From positions 1 through 64,000 of IMG/VR virus record IMGVR_UViG_3300044617_002308: DNA of 64,000 nt. One strand, 5' to 3'. Positions 7,527-19,800 of this stretch are shown piece by piece. The position numbers were made by a program, and so were the translations under genes. The notes below the pieces were generated by a model. It searched no databases, was not told where the DNA came from, and saw only the letters and a list, made by a program, of their open reading frames with translations. Numbering within the stretch: the stretch's first letter is position 1; each line of letters starts with the position of its first letter. Source of the stretch: a virus.

Positions 7527-10500
7527 GGTCAAATTGGCTTGCGGTTGGTTGAACATGAGTTCCGGCGTGAGCGTGGAGGGTTGCTGGCGCAGGGACTTGG
7601 GCTTCGGGAACGGTCGGATGTTGACGCCCGTGGCGATCTTGAAGAGCGAAAGGAAGGGATCGCGCACGGCCACATTGTCGGGATCGGGGTAGGTGATGTA
7701 GGTGCGCGTTTCGCCGGACGGGAGTTTTTCATCGTAAACCCGCACGCTCTCCGGGCCAGCGCCCATGGCTTGCAACCGGGCTAGATCGCCTGCGATGTTG
7801 CGGGTGGTCTGGCCTGCGTCGGAAACCTTCGCGGGGTTTACGCCCATGCCGAAAAGAAGTTCGCGCAGATCAATGGGCGCACCGCTGGAAGAAACCGGCG
7901 TGGCGACTTGCGCGGAGAGGTTTGCCAGCGCGGCGTCTTTCTCGGCGGTGGTGAGTTTTTCGTTCGCGCGGATTTTCTTCGCCTCGCGGGCCATGTAGCC
8001 GGCGCGGTCGAAATTGAGCGTGAGGCGGGCCGGGGTGATGGGATCGCCGGCGACGGGGAGGTTTTTGCGCAGGCCGGGGACTTTGGCCATAATGCTTTCC
8101 AGCGGCCCCATCGTGAAGTCGAGGCTCTTGTTGCTCGTCGTGCGGCGCACCACCGGATCGGTCATGTTGTTGATGTATTCGGTGAGGGCGCTGGGGTTGA
8201 TCGGCGAACTGAGCGCCTCGAAAAACGCCTCGCTGGCCAAATTCACCGGGCTCTTCTTTGCATCAATGCTGCCCACTTTGGCGATGCCCACCATGCGGCT
8301 CAGGATGCCGAGCGCGGTGAGGTCGGAAATGTAGGCTCCGGCATCGCGCAGGAAACCGGGCATGTCGCCCCGCACGGCGCGGCCCATGAGAAGACCTTCC
8401 TTCATCCAGGTCATGTTTTGGTAATACATCCAGTAGTCGTCGCCGCGATGGTTCGTGAGATCGTCGTTGATATTCACGCCCGCCATGCGAAGAGCAGTAG
8501 CCACCATGCGGCCAAGTTGGGTTTTGCGCCCGAGCGCGGAGAGGTTCATGCGGCTGCTGGTATCCTGATCGCGGTCCTTGGCCTTGCCTTCGGCGTCGAA
8601 GCGGGAGCCGATGATCGGGTCTTCCTCGTCGTCGCCAGAGAGTAGGGCCGCGCCACCGTAGGCGATGGCGGCGAGCGTGAGCATGTTGGCCAGTCCGCGC
8701 GCGCGCTCCTGCTTGGTGGAGGAAGGCGAGAAGGTTTCAATCGCTCCATCGAGGCCCATGCGCTTCATAAAGCGCACAAAGTTGTATGGCCACTTGATGA
8801 ACCACAGGCCGTGTTCCTTGAGGAATTTTTTTCCTTTCTCTTCGGGCAGGCTCGCGGAGGGGTCCATCCACGCCGGCACATTCGCGTAGTCCATGAAGTA
8901 AAGCCGCGCGGCGTCCATCACCTCGCGGTGGATCGCGGTGTTTTCGCGCACCTGCTTTTGAATCCAGTTGCGCATCCACTCGGAGCGCCCGCTCTTCACC
9001 TTGGCTTCGTTGGCGGCCACCTCGGCGCGGGCGCGGTAGGCCGCATAGGCGCTCTGCTGCTTCACCGCCGCATCGCCGCCGGAGTAGTGCACGGCGTAGA
9101 GGATGCTCGCGGAGATGCCACCTTGTTTGAAGGCGTTCACCAGGCCTTGCGCGGGGCCGCGCAGGATGCCGTTGCGTTTGATGTCATCCACCATGTTGCC
9201 GTAGTCGGTGCCCGCATCGAGGCTGGAAAGCGCGGTGGTGTTGTCGAACAACTCGCGCGGGATGAGATCGCCGATGCGCGATTGATTGAGCGTGTTCGGC
9301 GCGCGGTCGGTAATGAGGCCGCGTAGGAGGAACAGAGCCTCCATCGTATTCACTGCCGCGCCCTTGGAGTCCAGCACCATCAGGTGGGTGATGCCTGCAA
9401 ACATCCGGTTCATGGCCTGCGTGAGCGTGAGAATTTGGTTGCCGATCCAGTTGATGCCTACGGAACCGGCGGCAAGTTTTCCGAGCTTCGCGCCGCGCAG
9501 GAAGAAATTGAGCGTGCGCAGGAGAATGCCTTCGGTCTGCGCGCGGGCCATGGAGAGCATGAGTTCGCGGTAAACATTTTTGTGAACCATCTGCTCGATG
9601 CCGTTGAGCCGCGCGGCGTCGCCCACCAACTTCATGAGTTGCACCTGATCCTTCGGGTTGAGCCCCTTTGAGAGGTGCGGGTAGGCTTTTTTGTCGAGCA
9701 GGCGGGCGGCTTCCACGGCCTTCACGATGCTGCTGAAGACATCCTCCAGCGCCACATAGTCGCCGATGTTCTCGGCAGGCACATCGTCGCGCAGCACGAC
9801 GGCTTTTTCGATGATGCCCTCGCGCATGCGCATACGGATTTTCTCGCGGTGGGCCTCCATCGCACGGGTGCTGAACCCATCGACAAGGTTCTTCACATTG
9901 CCGGCCTCGCGGAGCGCGCCGGTCTTGAAGCGGCGGCCAGGGGATTTGTAGATGCCCAGCAGGCGGGCGATCGTGGCGATGATCGAGCGCTGCGCGGCGA
10001 TGTCGGGCGTGTAGCCCTCCACGCGCGGCACCTCGGGAAGAAGATCGCCGAAGGCATCCTTCAAATCCTGCGGCCACTCGTTCATGAAGGAGAGAAGCGC
10101 CTCGCGGTTGAACTCCACGCTCATCGTGCTGCCAAGGCCCACGGTGTAGGCATCCTTCAAGTCCGGCGTGATCCAGCGGTCGAGGATCGGGAGCGCCTCG
10201 GGGAAGTTCTGCCAGAATTCCTCGTAGATCGCCTGCTGCATTTCCACGCTGATCGGCTCCAGAAGAACAAAGGCTTTTTCATCGGGCAGGAAGTCGCCCA
10301 GGCGGTAGGTGCGGCCATCGTATTGGAACCACTCGCCGTCGCGGAGCCGGAGCTTGCGGGCCTCCACTTGGGAGATCGTGCCGGATCGGCGCTCGAATTC
10401 ACGCCACTCGAAGCCGCCATCCACGCCCGTGCGCTGGGGTTGGAGATAGCTGGCTGTCGGGAGGAGCAGGCGCGTGGCTTCTTTCAGGCGAGTGCGGTTT

Positions 10501-10850
10501 TTGCTCCAAAATGCGGGATCGCCGAAAGCCTTTTGAAGTTCGCGGCGCAGGCCGTCCACCACGGCATTCACGCCGATCTGGGCAAGTGCCTCCTCTTGCT
10601 GCGCGGCTTGCAGAATATTTTTCACGCCGGGGGCGAGGGCGTCGGCCACATCCAAGCGGCCACGGAAAAGGTTTTGGTAGCCGCGCCAAAGTTCGTAAGG
10701 CATGGCCTCGCGGATTTCGCCGGCGACTTTGCGCACGCTGCCCGCGGGCTTCTCCTCCGCCGCGCGCAGGACATTGTTCCAGTTCTCGATCGAGTCCAGG
10801 CTCGCCTCGATGCGCTTCTCCATCGGAGGAAGCGCGGGGCGGCGTTTGGC
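7512..10850 (-). other. C-terminal helical segment of the giant protein
   Basis: About 1110 residues after the last LGAK boundary. Mostly helical, with hydrophobic pieces (LTQAMNRMFAGITHLMVL; ANMLTLAAIAYGGAALLSG) and conserved-looking aromatic patches (WFIKWPYNFVRFMKRM). This is the usual tail of phage large polyvalent proteins. It may be the part that interacts with membrane or the ejection channel; no enzymatic motif was seen. Confidence 0.5.
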
Positions 10851-13800
10851 CCCTAATACAGCCCCGGGCTGTCTCCCCTTGGGAGTTGCTGGAACCACTC
10901 CGGCAGTTCGGCCAGCGCCTCCTCGTCCTCCAGAAGGTCGTCCAGTTCCGTCCCGATCCCGTCCGTCCGCAGGTAGCTCTCCTGCGTCATTGGCTTTTTC
11001 CGATGTTCCAAGATTATTTTCGCCGCTCCTGGCAACCTTTGCCCAGTCCGGTCGGCCCACTCCTGAACCATCCGCAATTGCTTCTGACGCAGTTCTTCCG
11101 CGTCGCCCTTGGAGGGTGTCGCGGTTGCTCCATTCGTCGGTGAGTCGGAATATGAGATCATGGGCTTCTTTGGTGGTGATAATGCCTTGTTCGTGCTTTT
11201 TCCAGATCGCTCGGACCTTGTTGACATTCGCTTTCTGGCTCTTGAACTTCGCTGGGAAAAGTAAACGGACAGACTCCCATGTGATACTCTGGACTTCACG
11301 CGGAAGCAAGTTGAATTCCTTGGCAACGATGCGGTAGGCTTCCGCAAAGGCGGGGTAGAGTCCGCTAATGCCGAGGTTTGCGCTGCCAGCGGCTCCGCCT
11401 TGGCCGAAATTCTGGCTGACCTCCGGGCTGTTGCCGGAGAGGGCTTGCCACAGGATGGCGGCGATGGCGTGGGTATCCATGGTGACATGGCCGTCCGGGT
11501 TCGCGGGGTCCACAATGTTGTTGTAGAACGATCGCACCTTGTGCTGAACGCCGAGTTCGGCGCTGATCGTCTGTATCTCCGCCTCGGCTGGAGCCGAAAG
11601 GATGTTGATCGCTTTTTCAATCGTGTTGTAGCTGCCCCATGCGATGGAGCGTTGCTCGCCTTTTTCTGTGAGCATCGGGTTGCCGAAGCGGCCATCGGGT
11701 GAGACGACGGGGAAGGAGGGTGAGTCGTAAACCTCGCTCCACATGCGGATGAAGCGGGCTTGGAATTCCAGCGGAAGGTCTTTGAGTTTTTTTCCTTTGA
11801 GTTCTTCAATATCCGCCTTGGCTTCCTCAAGTTTCTCCCGCGCCTTGGCGTTGTCCCAATTCTCCCAATCCACGATATCGCCCGCGTCGTTGGTAACCGG
11901 CTTCGCGCCTTTTTCGTAGAGGATGTTTCCTTGGGCGTCGCGCTTGTAGTCGTCTAGCTTCTTGTCCCATTGCGGCTGGGGCTCGCCGCTGCGGCGGATG
12001 TATTGGGCCGCCATGGCATCGTCGAAGATGGTGTCCTGGTGGTTGCGCCAGACATTCATCATGCGCTCGGCCAGGGCCACATTCATGAACCAATCCTTCT
12101 GCGGGCTGAACACGGCCAGCACGGCGGCGGAGCGGTTGAGCGTGGTGCCGAAGCGGGTGGCGAAATCCTGCGCGATGATGTTTGCGCCATCATACCAAAG
12201 GCGGGCGATGTCGCGGAGGTCGGCGGGGAAAAGATCGATGAGGCGCTCCAGATTGTCCACGGCCATCTCGGTGAGGGCTTGGTAAACGCTTTCGGCCATC
12301 GAAGTCGGGAACCGGCGCTCGTTGGCGAGGATGGCCTTCACCTCGTTGTCGAAGGCTTTCTTGGCGACATCGACCTCCGTCTTGGCTTTCTCGGCGGCGG
12401 TGCGGGCGGCGTTGATGCGTGAGACCAGCCCGCGCACCTTGCGGGAGTTCTCATCCGGCTTGGCTTCGATGGCGGCATCCACGGCGGCCATCTTCACCTT
12501 CGCCTTGCGCACGCCCTGCTGGCGGGCGAGTTCGACCTGGAGCGCCTCGCGGGCTTTCTTGTGCTCGTCGGTCTTAATCTCCAATCGGGCCTGCGCCCTC
12601 ACAAGCGGAGCGCGCACCTTGCGGACAAGCGCGGCGGCCTCGGGAAGGCGGCCAGCCACCAGCGGGTAGTCGGCCAGGAGCATGGCGTTCTTGCGGAACA
12701 GCGCGGGGTCTTGGCGCATGGCGTCGAGGCCCACCAGCATCGAGGCGTCCGTGCCGGAGCCGTCTGGATTTTTGCCGGTCGGGTTGCGTGTGCCAACCGC
12801 CGTGCCTGCGACCACTTTGCCTTTTGTCTCGGCAAGGATACGCGCGGGGCGCGATTTGGCGAAGAGCGCGCCCTGTTCAATCACAGGGGCTGCTGGCGCG
12901 GGATCAAGCAAGCCTTCGCGTTGCAACTCGTTGACAATTTCGCCCGAGATCGGTTGGTTGCCTTGCACTTGCCGCGCTTGTTGTGCGATCTGCTGCGCTT
13001 CTTTTTGCTCCACGAACCGGCCTGTGGTGGTGACAAAGCCGAAGTTCTGCGTGGGCGGGAATTCTCCGCCATCCAAGTCATACTTCGTCTCCTCCATGAG
13101 TTCTGCGTGCGTTTTGGCGGGTGAGCTTAGAACAGTGCCGTCCTTGTCGATCACGGCGGTGGCGGCTATGCGCTCGGGCATGGCTTGTGTAGCCGGGGCA
13201 GGCTGTGCAAACAAATCCCCCACATCTTTTGTGTTGATGGCTGGCGCTGTGCTGGCTTCAACACTCGCAATCTCTCGGCTGAAGTTTTCCAGAACCGCGC
13301 TTGGGTCGTCTTCTTGGAAGAGCGCATCGGTAATCGCTTGTTCTCGCGTCTTTCCAGCAGCCACGCCATTGAGAATCTCGCTTCTTACTTTGCTGGCGTC
13401 TGCCGTGACCATGGTGTCCGGGGCGCTTTTTGCAACAACCGCGAGCAATGGGTTGATGTTGACATCAGCCGCCGCTCCGAGGAAATGAATGCGCGGCGGT
13501 TTTGCTTCGGATAAAAACTCCGCAAGTTTTTCCCTGCTGACAGCCTGCGCGTTTGAAGGAATGCCAACAATAAATTTGGATGGATCAATTGTTATTCCTT
13601 TGGAGTTGGAGTTCAGTATCTCAAGAATTTTATTGTAAGCCTGCGCAAGAGATAGTTCGCCAAGCGGAATAGGAATAATCGGAGTAAGTGCCTGCGCTTC
13701 TGTTTCGACTGCGATCCTGTCTTTGTATTTGTCTGTCAAAAGCAAGGATGCCTTTTGGTTGCCGATAATGTCCGGCATGACCATAAGGGGCGAAGGATAG

Positions 13801-16800
13801 TCTTTTTCTACGGCGTTTTCTTTTTGAATCGCATCTAAAATAGAATCGTATTTTTCAAAAATTTTATCAAAACTCAATGGCTTCAAGGTATTCCCCTTTT
13901 CAGCCTCCTTTTGAGACTTGATGAAGTGACTGAATGCCCCGGAATCGATAAAGACTTGCGCGTCGAGATTCACCACCGCGTTGGCCAGCGCCTCTATTGC
14001 ATTTTTAGACAGAAGGCCGACATCAAATCCGACTCCATAGTTCTGCATCCCGCCGCGAACAAATGTGGATGTAGCGAGGTCGCTTATTCCGCTCATGCCC
14101 GAGGCAAAGCGAACCATGTCTTTTTTGATTTTTTCTATCGGCGCATCGATTTCCCTTGTAAAACCAAACTCTGTGGCTGTCGGCGAAGGAGCCGGGGATG
14201 ATGCATCTCCAAACAAATCCTCCACATCCTCGCGCCCGCTGCGGCGGAAGGCTTCTTCGCGGGCTTGGGCGTCCACCACCGTGTCGGGCTTCACCGGCGC
14301 GGGCGGGAGCGTTTCGCCGACTAGGTTGAACGGCGTCTCGTCGCCGAAGAGTTCGCCCGTGGTGTCTGATGAGCGGCGGGGCTTGGCGAAGAGCGGAGTC
14401 TCTTGTCTTCTTTGGGCGTATTCCAACACGGGGCCAAAAACATTGCGCACCAACGGTGGAGGAACTCCATTTCCAATAATTGTGAAAGCAACATCTTGGT
14501 CGGCGGGCAAAGGATAGTCATCAGGAATACCAGTCATTCTGGCTTTTGCTCTTGGTGTCAGCCTTTTAACTATACCGCCTGGAAGAAGTATTCGATCTAC
14601 GGTATTCGGAGACGCCTTAAATGTAAATGCGGGCTGGGTAGCTCTGGCAAAAGCGACCTGCTTGAAAAGAGTCGTGCCGCTCACCAACACAGGCTCGCTC
14701 ACATTTAGCGGATCGGGAAAAGCGCTGCTGAATCCGTTGCCCTCTCTCCAAAGGTATTCTTGACCGGGTTTTGGTTTGTTCTCAATTACATCATCAGGCA
14801 AGTCGTCAATCAAATCAGCAATCGTTTCATACCATCCCGGCCCTTTGACCGGCGTAGGATCGGGGAGAAAAGCGGCTCCGCGAACAGCGCGGAGCAGATA
14901 GCGCCTGCGGGCGGTGGGTGCGCCGTAGTCCGCGGCGTTGTAGATGCCTTCGTCAAAGGTGTAGCCCTCGCGCTCTAGAGCCTCGCGGATGATTCCGGCA
15001 GAAATGGTCTTGCGGTATTCCCAGACATTTTCAATCGTGACCACTTGTGGCTGGATTTCCTTAATGTGGCGGGCAACCGCGCGGGCGGACTCCACATCGA
15101 GGTCTTTCTCGCCGCCGCCCTTCGCTGCGCTGTTCATAAGCGAGGAATTTTTGCAGACCGGCGAGGCGTGGTAGTGGAACGCGCCCTTGTGTTTCTCCAG
15201 CGAAACCTCGCGGATGTCGGAGACCTGGACATGATCGCCGTGCGCGGCGCGGTAGGCTTGGGCGATGGAGGCGTCGTATTCGACGGCGGCGACGGGATTC
15301 ACCAAACCGCGAAGGCCGATTTCCACAAGCCCGCCACCAGAAAAGGTGGTGATGCCGCTCGGGAGTTTGGCGAGATTCGGAACTAAGTCGCTTGAGCCTC
15401 GCGCTGGCTTTGCGCCGAGAATTTGCGGTCCAGAGCTTGGTCGATTGCGCTCTGCATCCATGCGGCTTCGTGCCGCGAAAATTCCTGCTCGGTTGCGAAA
15501 TCTTTCCTTGAGTAATTGCGAACCGGACCAGTTGCGCTCAAGATTGGCGATTCGGTAGATTTCACTGCCTGTAAGGGCTTCGATGGGGAATCCAAGTTCA
15601 CGCTGGAATGTTTCGCTTGTGAGGCCCGCGCGGTCAAGGAGTTTTTGGGTGTCCTGCGGGCGCGGTTTGAGGTAGTTCTGGGACTGGCTGTCGGCCAGGG
15701 CGGCGGCGGCGACAACCTCGGCTCCGTTGGAGACCAGGTGGTCGATCAAAGCCGTGAGCGTGTTGCCGCTGGTGTAAACATCGTCCACCACCACATACTG
15801 CGCCGAGGGATCGACCTCGCCCTCGAAGGTCTGGATGTTGCCCATGCGCTGGGCCGCCGAGACTCCCGTGTTCGACATTCCGCCGCTCTTGACGATGCCG
15901 GTATCCACGCGGCTATTGGGGATGCGGCGTTGGAGGCTGCCAGCCAGCGCGGCGGGTAAGGCGTTGTGGAACACGCCGGGATCGGAATGCCGGACGGGGA
16001 CGAAGATCACATCTTGGTCAGCATTGAGTCTGGCTTTGACTTCATCAACCATTTTCTGGGTGATGAGGGACTCGCTGATATCCACGGCGGCCACGGGGTC
16101 TCCGCCTTTCTTGGCGGCTTGGTAGGCGGGGCTGACCATGGCCAGATCGGGGGCGCGGCCTGCGATGACGGGCGCGGGGTCAAGCTCTACGAGTTGCTCG
16201 CCTGGCTTCAGCCCGGTGGTGCGGAGTTTCGCCACTTTCGTGGACCGGGCGACGATATCAAGTGTGTCGGGGTAGTTCCCAGGAAGGGAACTGGCCGGAG
16301 CAGCGTTGCGGCGCGCCTTGGCGAACAGTGCCACGCCTTGGTCGGTCTCGCGGGTATCAAGCGTGTCGAACAGGATATCGTAGGCTTGGCGGATGCCTCC
16401 TTCCATTTCCTGCGGGAGCGGGTAGGCTTCGCCGCTGGGGTCGATGTTGGCGAGGTAGTCGTTGGTGACGCTGCTCTTGGCGAGGCGTTCGACGACATAG
16501 GTTTCAAACGCGCGGGCGGCTTTCTCGATGGTGGTGCCGTAGTAGGGCGTGGAGCGGGTGGCATCGAGCTTCTTGCTGCGCTCGGCGAAGGTTCCCGTGC
16601 CCACGGCGTTGCGGATGGCGCGGAAGGCGTCCATCACGGCGGGGCGCACATTCTTGGGGTTGCGGATCGAGTCGGTGGCGTATTCGTCCACGGCCTTGGG
16701 CGCTGTGCTTCCGGTGCGCTCCACGCGGGCGAAGTAGTTGTCGAGCGCGTGGAACCATTCGTGGGCCAAGCTGCCAGGGCCTGCGTTTTTTGTGAGGTTG

Positions 16801-19800
16801 ATGACAACTTGGCCGGGTTCGTAATGCGCGGCGGCGGGGCGCTTGCCTCCTGTGCCTCGCGCGCCAAAGGCCATTCCAAGAGCGCCATCAAGCGAGAGCG
16901 CTTTGGTGGGGACGTTGAGCGCCTCGGCCAAGTCCATAAGGGCGTCGAAGGCGTTGTTCAAATCGCGCTGGCGGCGCTCGCCTTCCACATAGTTGCCAAA
17001 TTGGACTCCACGGAAGCCGAATGCCTCGGTGAACATCTCGGGCGAGACATCGCCTTCGCGGCGGGCTGGGCCGGTGCGCGGATCGTTGAGGGCTTTGCGA
17101 AGGATCGGCTCCTTGCGCATTTCCTCCCATTGGAAGCGCAGGTTGTCGTAGTTGTCGGTGAGCCAGTTGCTCGCCTCCTTCACACTCTTGAATCCGGGCT
17201 TGAGGCGAATCACGCCGCTCGCGCCTTTTTTGCCAATGAAGATGTCTCCAGTCGTGCGGTCGCTGTAGAATTGGAAGTCGATCTTCTTGGCCTCGGCGGG
17301 CTTCGCGGCCTGCGCTTGGAGGTGGGCGCGGAATTTTTCAAGCGTTTGGCTGTAGCCGCGCCTCCAGTCGCCATCAGGGACGACGGAGGAAAGGTTCCAT
17401 GCCATGCGATAGTCCTTCTCCATGTAGGAAACGATGTCGCTGGCTTTGGTGGGTTGGCCGTTGAAGGTGGTGTAGCCTTGCTTCTGGCGCAGTTTCCAGC
17501 CTTTGGCCTCCAGCATGAGCGGGTAGCCAAGAGCATCGTAAAGTTCCACTTGGTCGCGCATCTCGGGGGCGTCGGCGAGCAACAGGTTGAAGCGTTCGAT
17601 GGCGATGGGGTTTGAGGGATCGACGAGGCGCTGGATGATCGTGCGCGTGCTGATCAAGCCCTCGGTCCAGCGGCGGAGCTTCCAGCCGGTCGATGGTTTT
17701 CTCGGGATCAAGTCGCGCAGGGCGCGCACGGCGGCGACACGGCGCGGCTCCATGCCGCTGGCCAACATGGCTTCGTAGTCCGGCTCGGGGAGGAATTTCG
17801 CCAAGGTGATGTCGGCGGAATCTTCGGGCAGGTCGGCCATGATGGCGTCGGTGTATTTTTGCCAGAGGTCTTTGCGCGCGCCTTCGATCTTCTCGCCGAA
17901 GTCTTCGATGCGGGCGGTGTTCTCGGTCTGCGGCTCCAGCTTGAGTTCGGGAGCGTTCTCCACCTTCGTGTCGGCCTTGGCCTGCCAGCTTGGAGTCCAG
18001 GGTTTCGCGGTCTGGTTATAGGCGTCAGCAAAGAGATCGAGTTGCTGGGCTTGGCGGGGCTTGGCTCCCAAGTAGGTGGCCGGTTCTTCAAGAAGTCCGG
18101 CTTCTTTGAAGGAGAAATAGTTGCTGCCGTCTTCTTTCACGGCATCGATAAAGGTCACTTGCATTCTTCCTGTGACTTCGCGCAATTGCTGAACCAATCT
18201 GCCTTGCGCGAATCCAGGATCGACTCCCGCGCCTTTCAGCGTGGGCAGCAATACGGTGAAAGCATGTGCGCCTTCCCTTGAAACGGTCTGGAAAATTTGC
18301 TGGCCGAGTTCCTGTGCGGTCGGGTTTTTCTTATTAAACTGCTCGACGGCCAGAACGCGCAACTTGGTGTTGAGATAGACAATGTGTCCGGCGTCGGGAT
18401 TGGACTGGCTTAATTCCTTGGCGATGGCTGCAAACTGGAAAGGCAACTCCGCCGTAGCAAGTGTATCGAATGAAACCTTTTCCCACTCCGCCTGTGTAGG
18501 GGTTTCAAACGAGCCTGATCCGAAACCCTTGAGCGAATAATACTTTGTTCCGTTGGTGATGACATGATCGATCAGATTGAAATCCAGCGCGCTTGCGAGT
18601 TCCTCGAAGTTTTTTTGAACTCTGTAATCCGCCTGCGAGGGCGTGGGGTCGCCGCTCGGATGGTTGTGCGAGATGATAATGTTTTCGTATTTTTTGCCAT
18701 ACCGCTCCGAGACCCTTGCCAAAAACCCAAGAACATTGCGGGGATGCGCCATGGCTTCGTTGAGCGAGCCGACGCTGACGATCTGCGCGCTGACAATGTT
18801 CAAGTCGTCGTCCAGCACGGCCACCTTGATCATCTCATGGTAGGGCGAGCGGATCGGCATCATCAGGGCCGCGAAGTCTTTTGTCTCGGTGATCTTCGTG
18901 CCGACTGGGTTCCATGCGGGAATAGTTGAATCAACAAGCTGCGGGAGGATCGCGGAGGCGCGTCCGCGCATCGCTACGGCGTTGGCAAGTGCTTTCCAGT
19001 CGCCAGCCAGGCCGCGCTCGACGAGTTGTTCGTATTCGTCCTCGGCAACTTCCACTGGCTCGTTGGCTGGAGCGGAGCGGTCGAAAAGATCGAGTTGGTA
19101 GGTAGTCTGCCGGAATGGCGATGCGACTTGGGCAAGCTGCATGGCCACGGCATCTTCGGCGACATTGGCGGGTTGGCTGCCGTTGGCTTCGGTGTAGGCT
19201 TTCGCAGAGGCGCGCTGGGCGGCTGTGGGCTTGGCCCCAAGCACCCTGGCGTTGCCGATCTCCTCGCCGTTTTCCGCGATGATGCGGATGAGGTTTTCGT
19301 CGAAGATCACATAGTTGTAGGTGCGCTCTGGAAAATTCCGCAGGAGGTCTGCGCGCATTTTTTCCTTGGCTTTTGGCGCGTCATAGACACTCCGCATGAA
19401 GTCATCGACGGCAGCTTCCTTGTTGCCGTTATTCTTCGTGGCAAGCTCCAAAAGTCGCTCGTCCGTGGCGTTGAATTGCCGGCTGCCTTGGTCGGCGTAG
19501 CGGATGCCGGGGATGCCTGCGGCGAGGAGGGCTTCGGAGGCTTTCTTTGAAGCGTCAACGCCATCGCGTGAAAACTCCGCATCGGGAAATGTGGCGCGAA
19601 GTGTGCTGTATAATGCCCCGCCAACCTGCTCCCCACTTTTCCCAAAAATTGCGTCCTGCCACAACCAATTGCCGGAGATTGATTGCAATGCTGCCTGCAC
19701 CTTTGGACTTTGGTCGGAGAGCGGCTTGTCCCAATCGAGCATGTCAGCATCATCCACATCGAGTTCGACGGCGTAGAGGTTGCCGGGTTGAGTTGTTTCT

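Noticed and set aside
9675-10856. Several 300-500-codon plus-strand frames opposite the giant gene (also near 16-17.6 kb, 20.2-21.7 kb, 23.3-25.0 kb and 27.0-28.6 kb)
   Set aside because: All are antiphase shadows of the giant frame, whose minus-strand domains are recognisable throughout.
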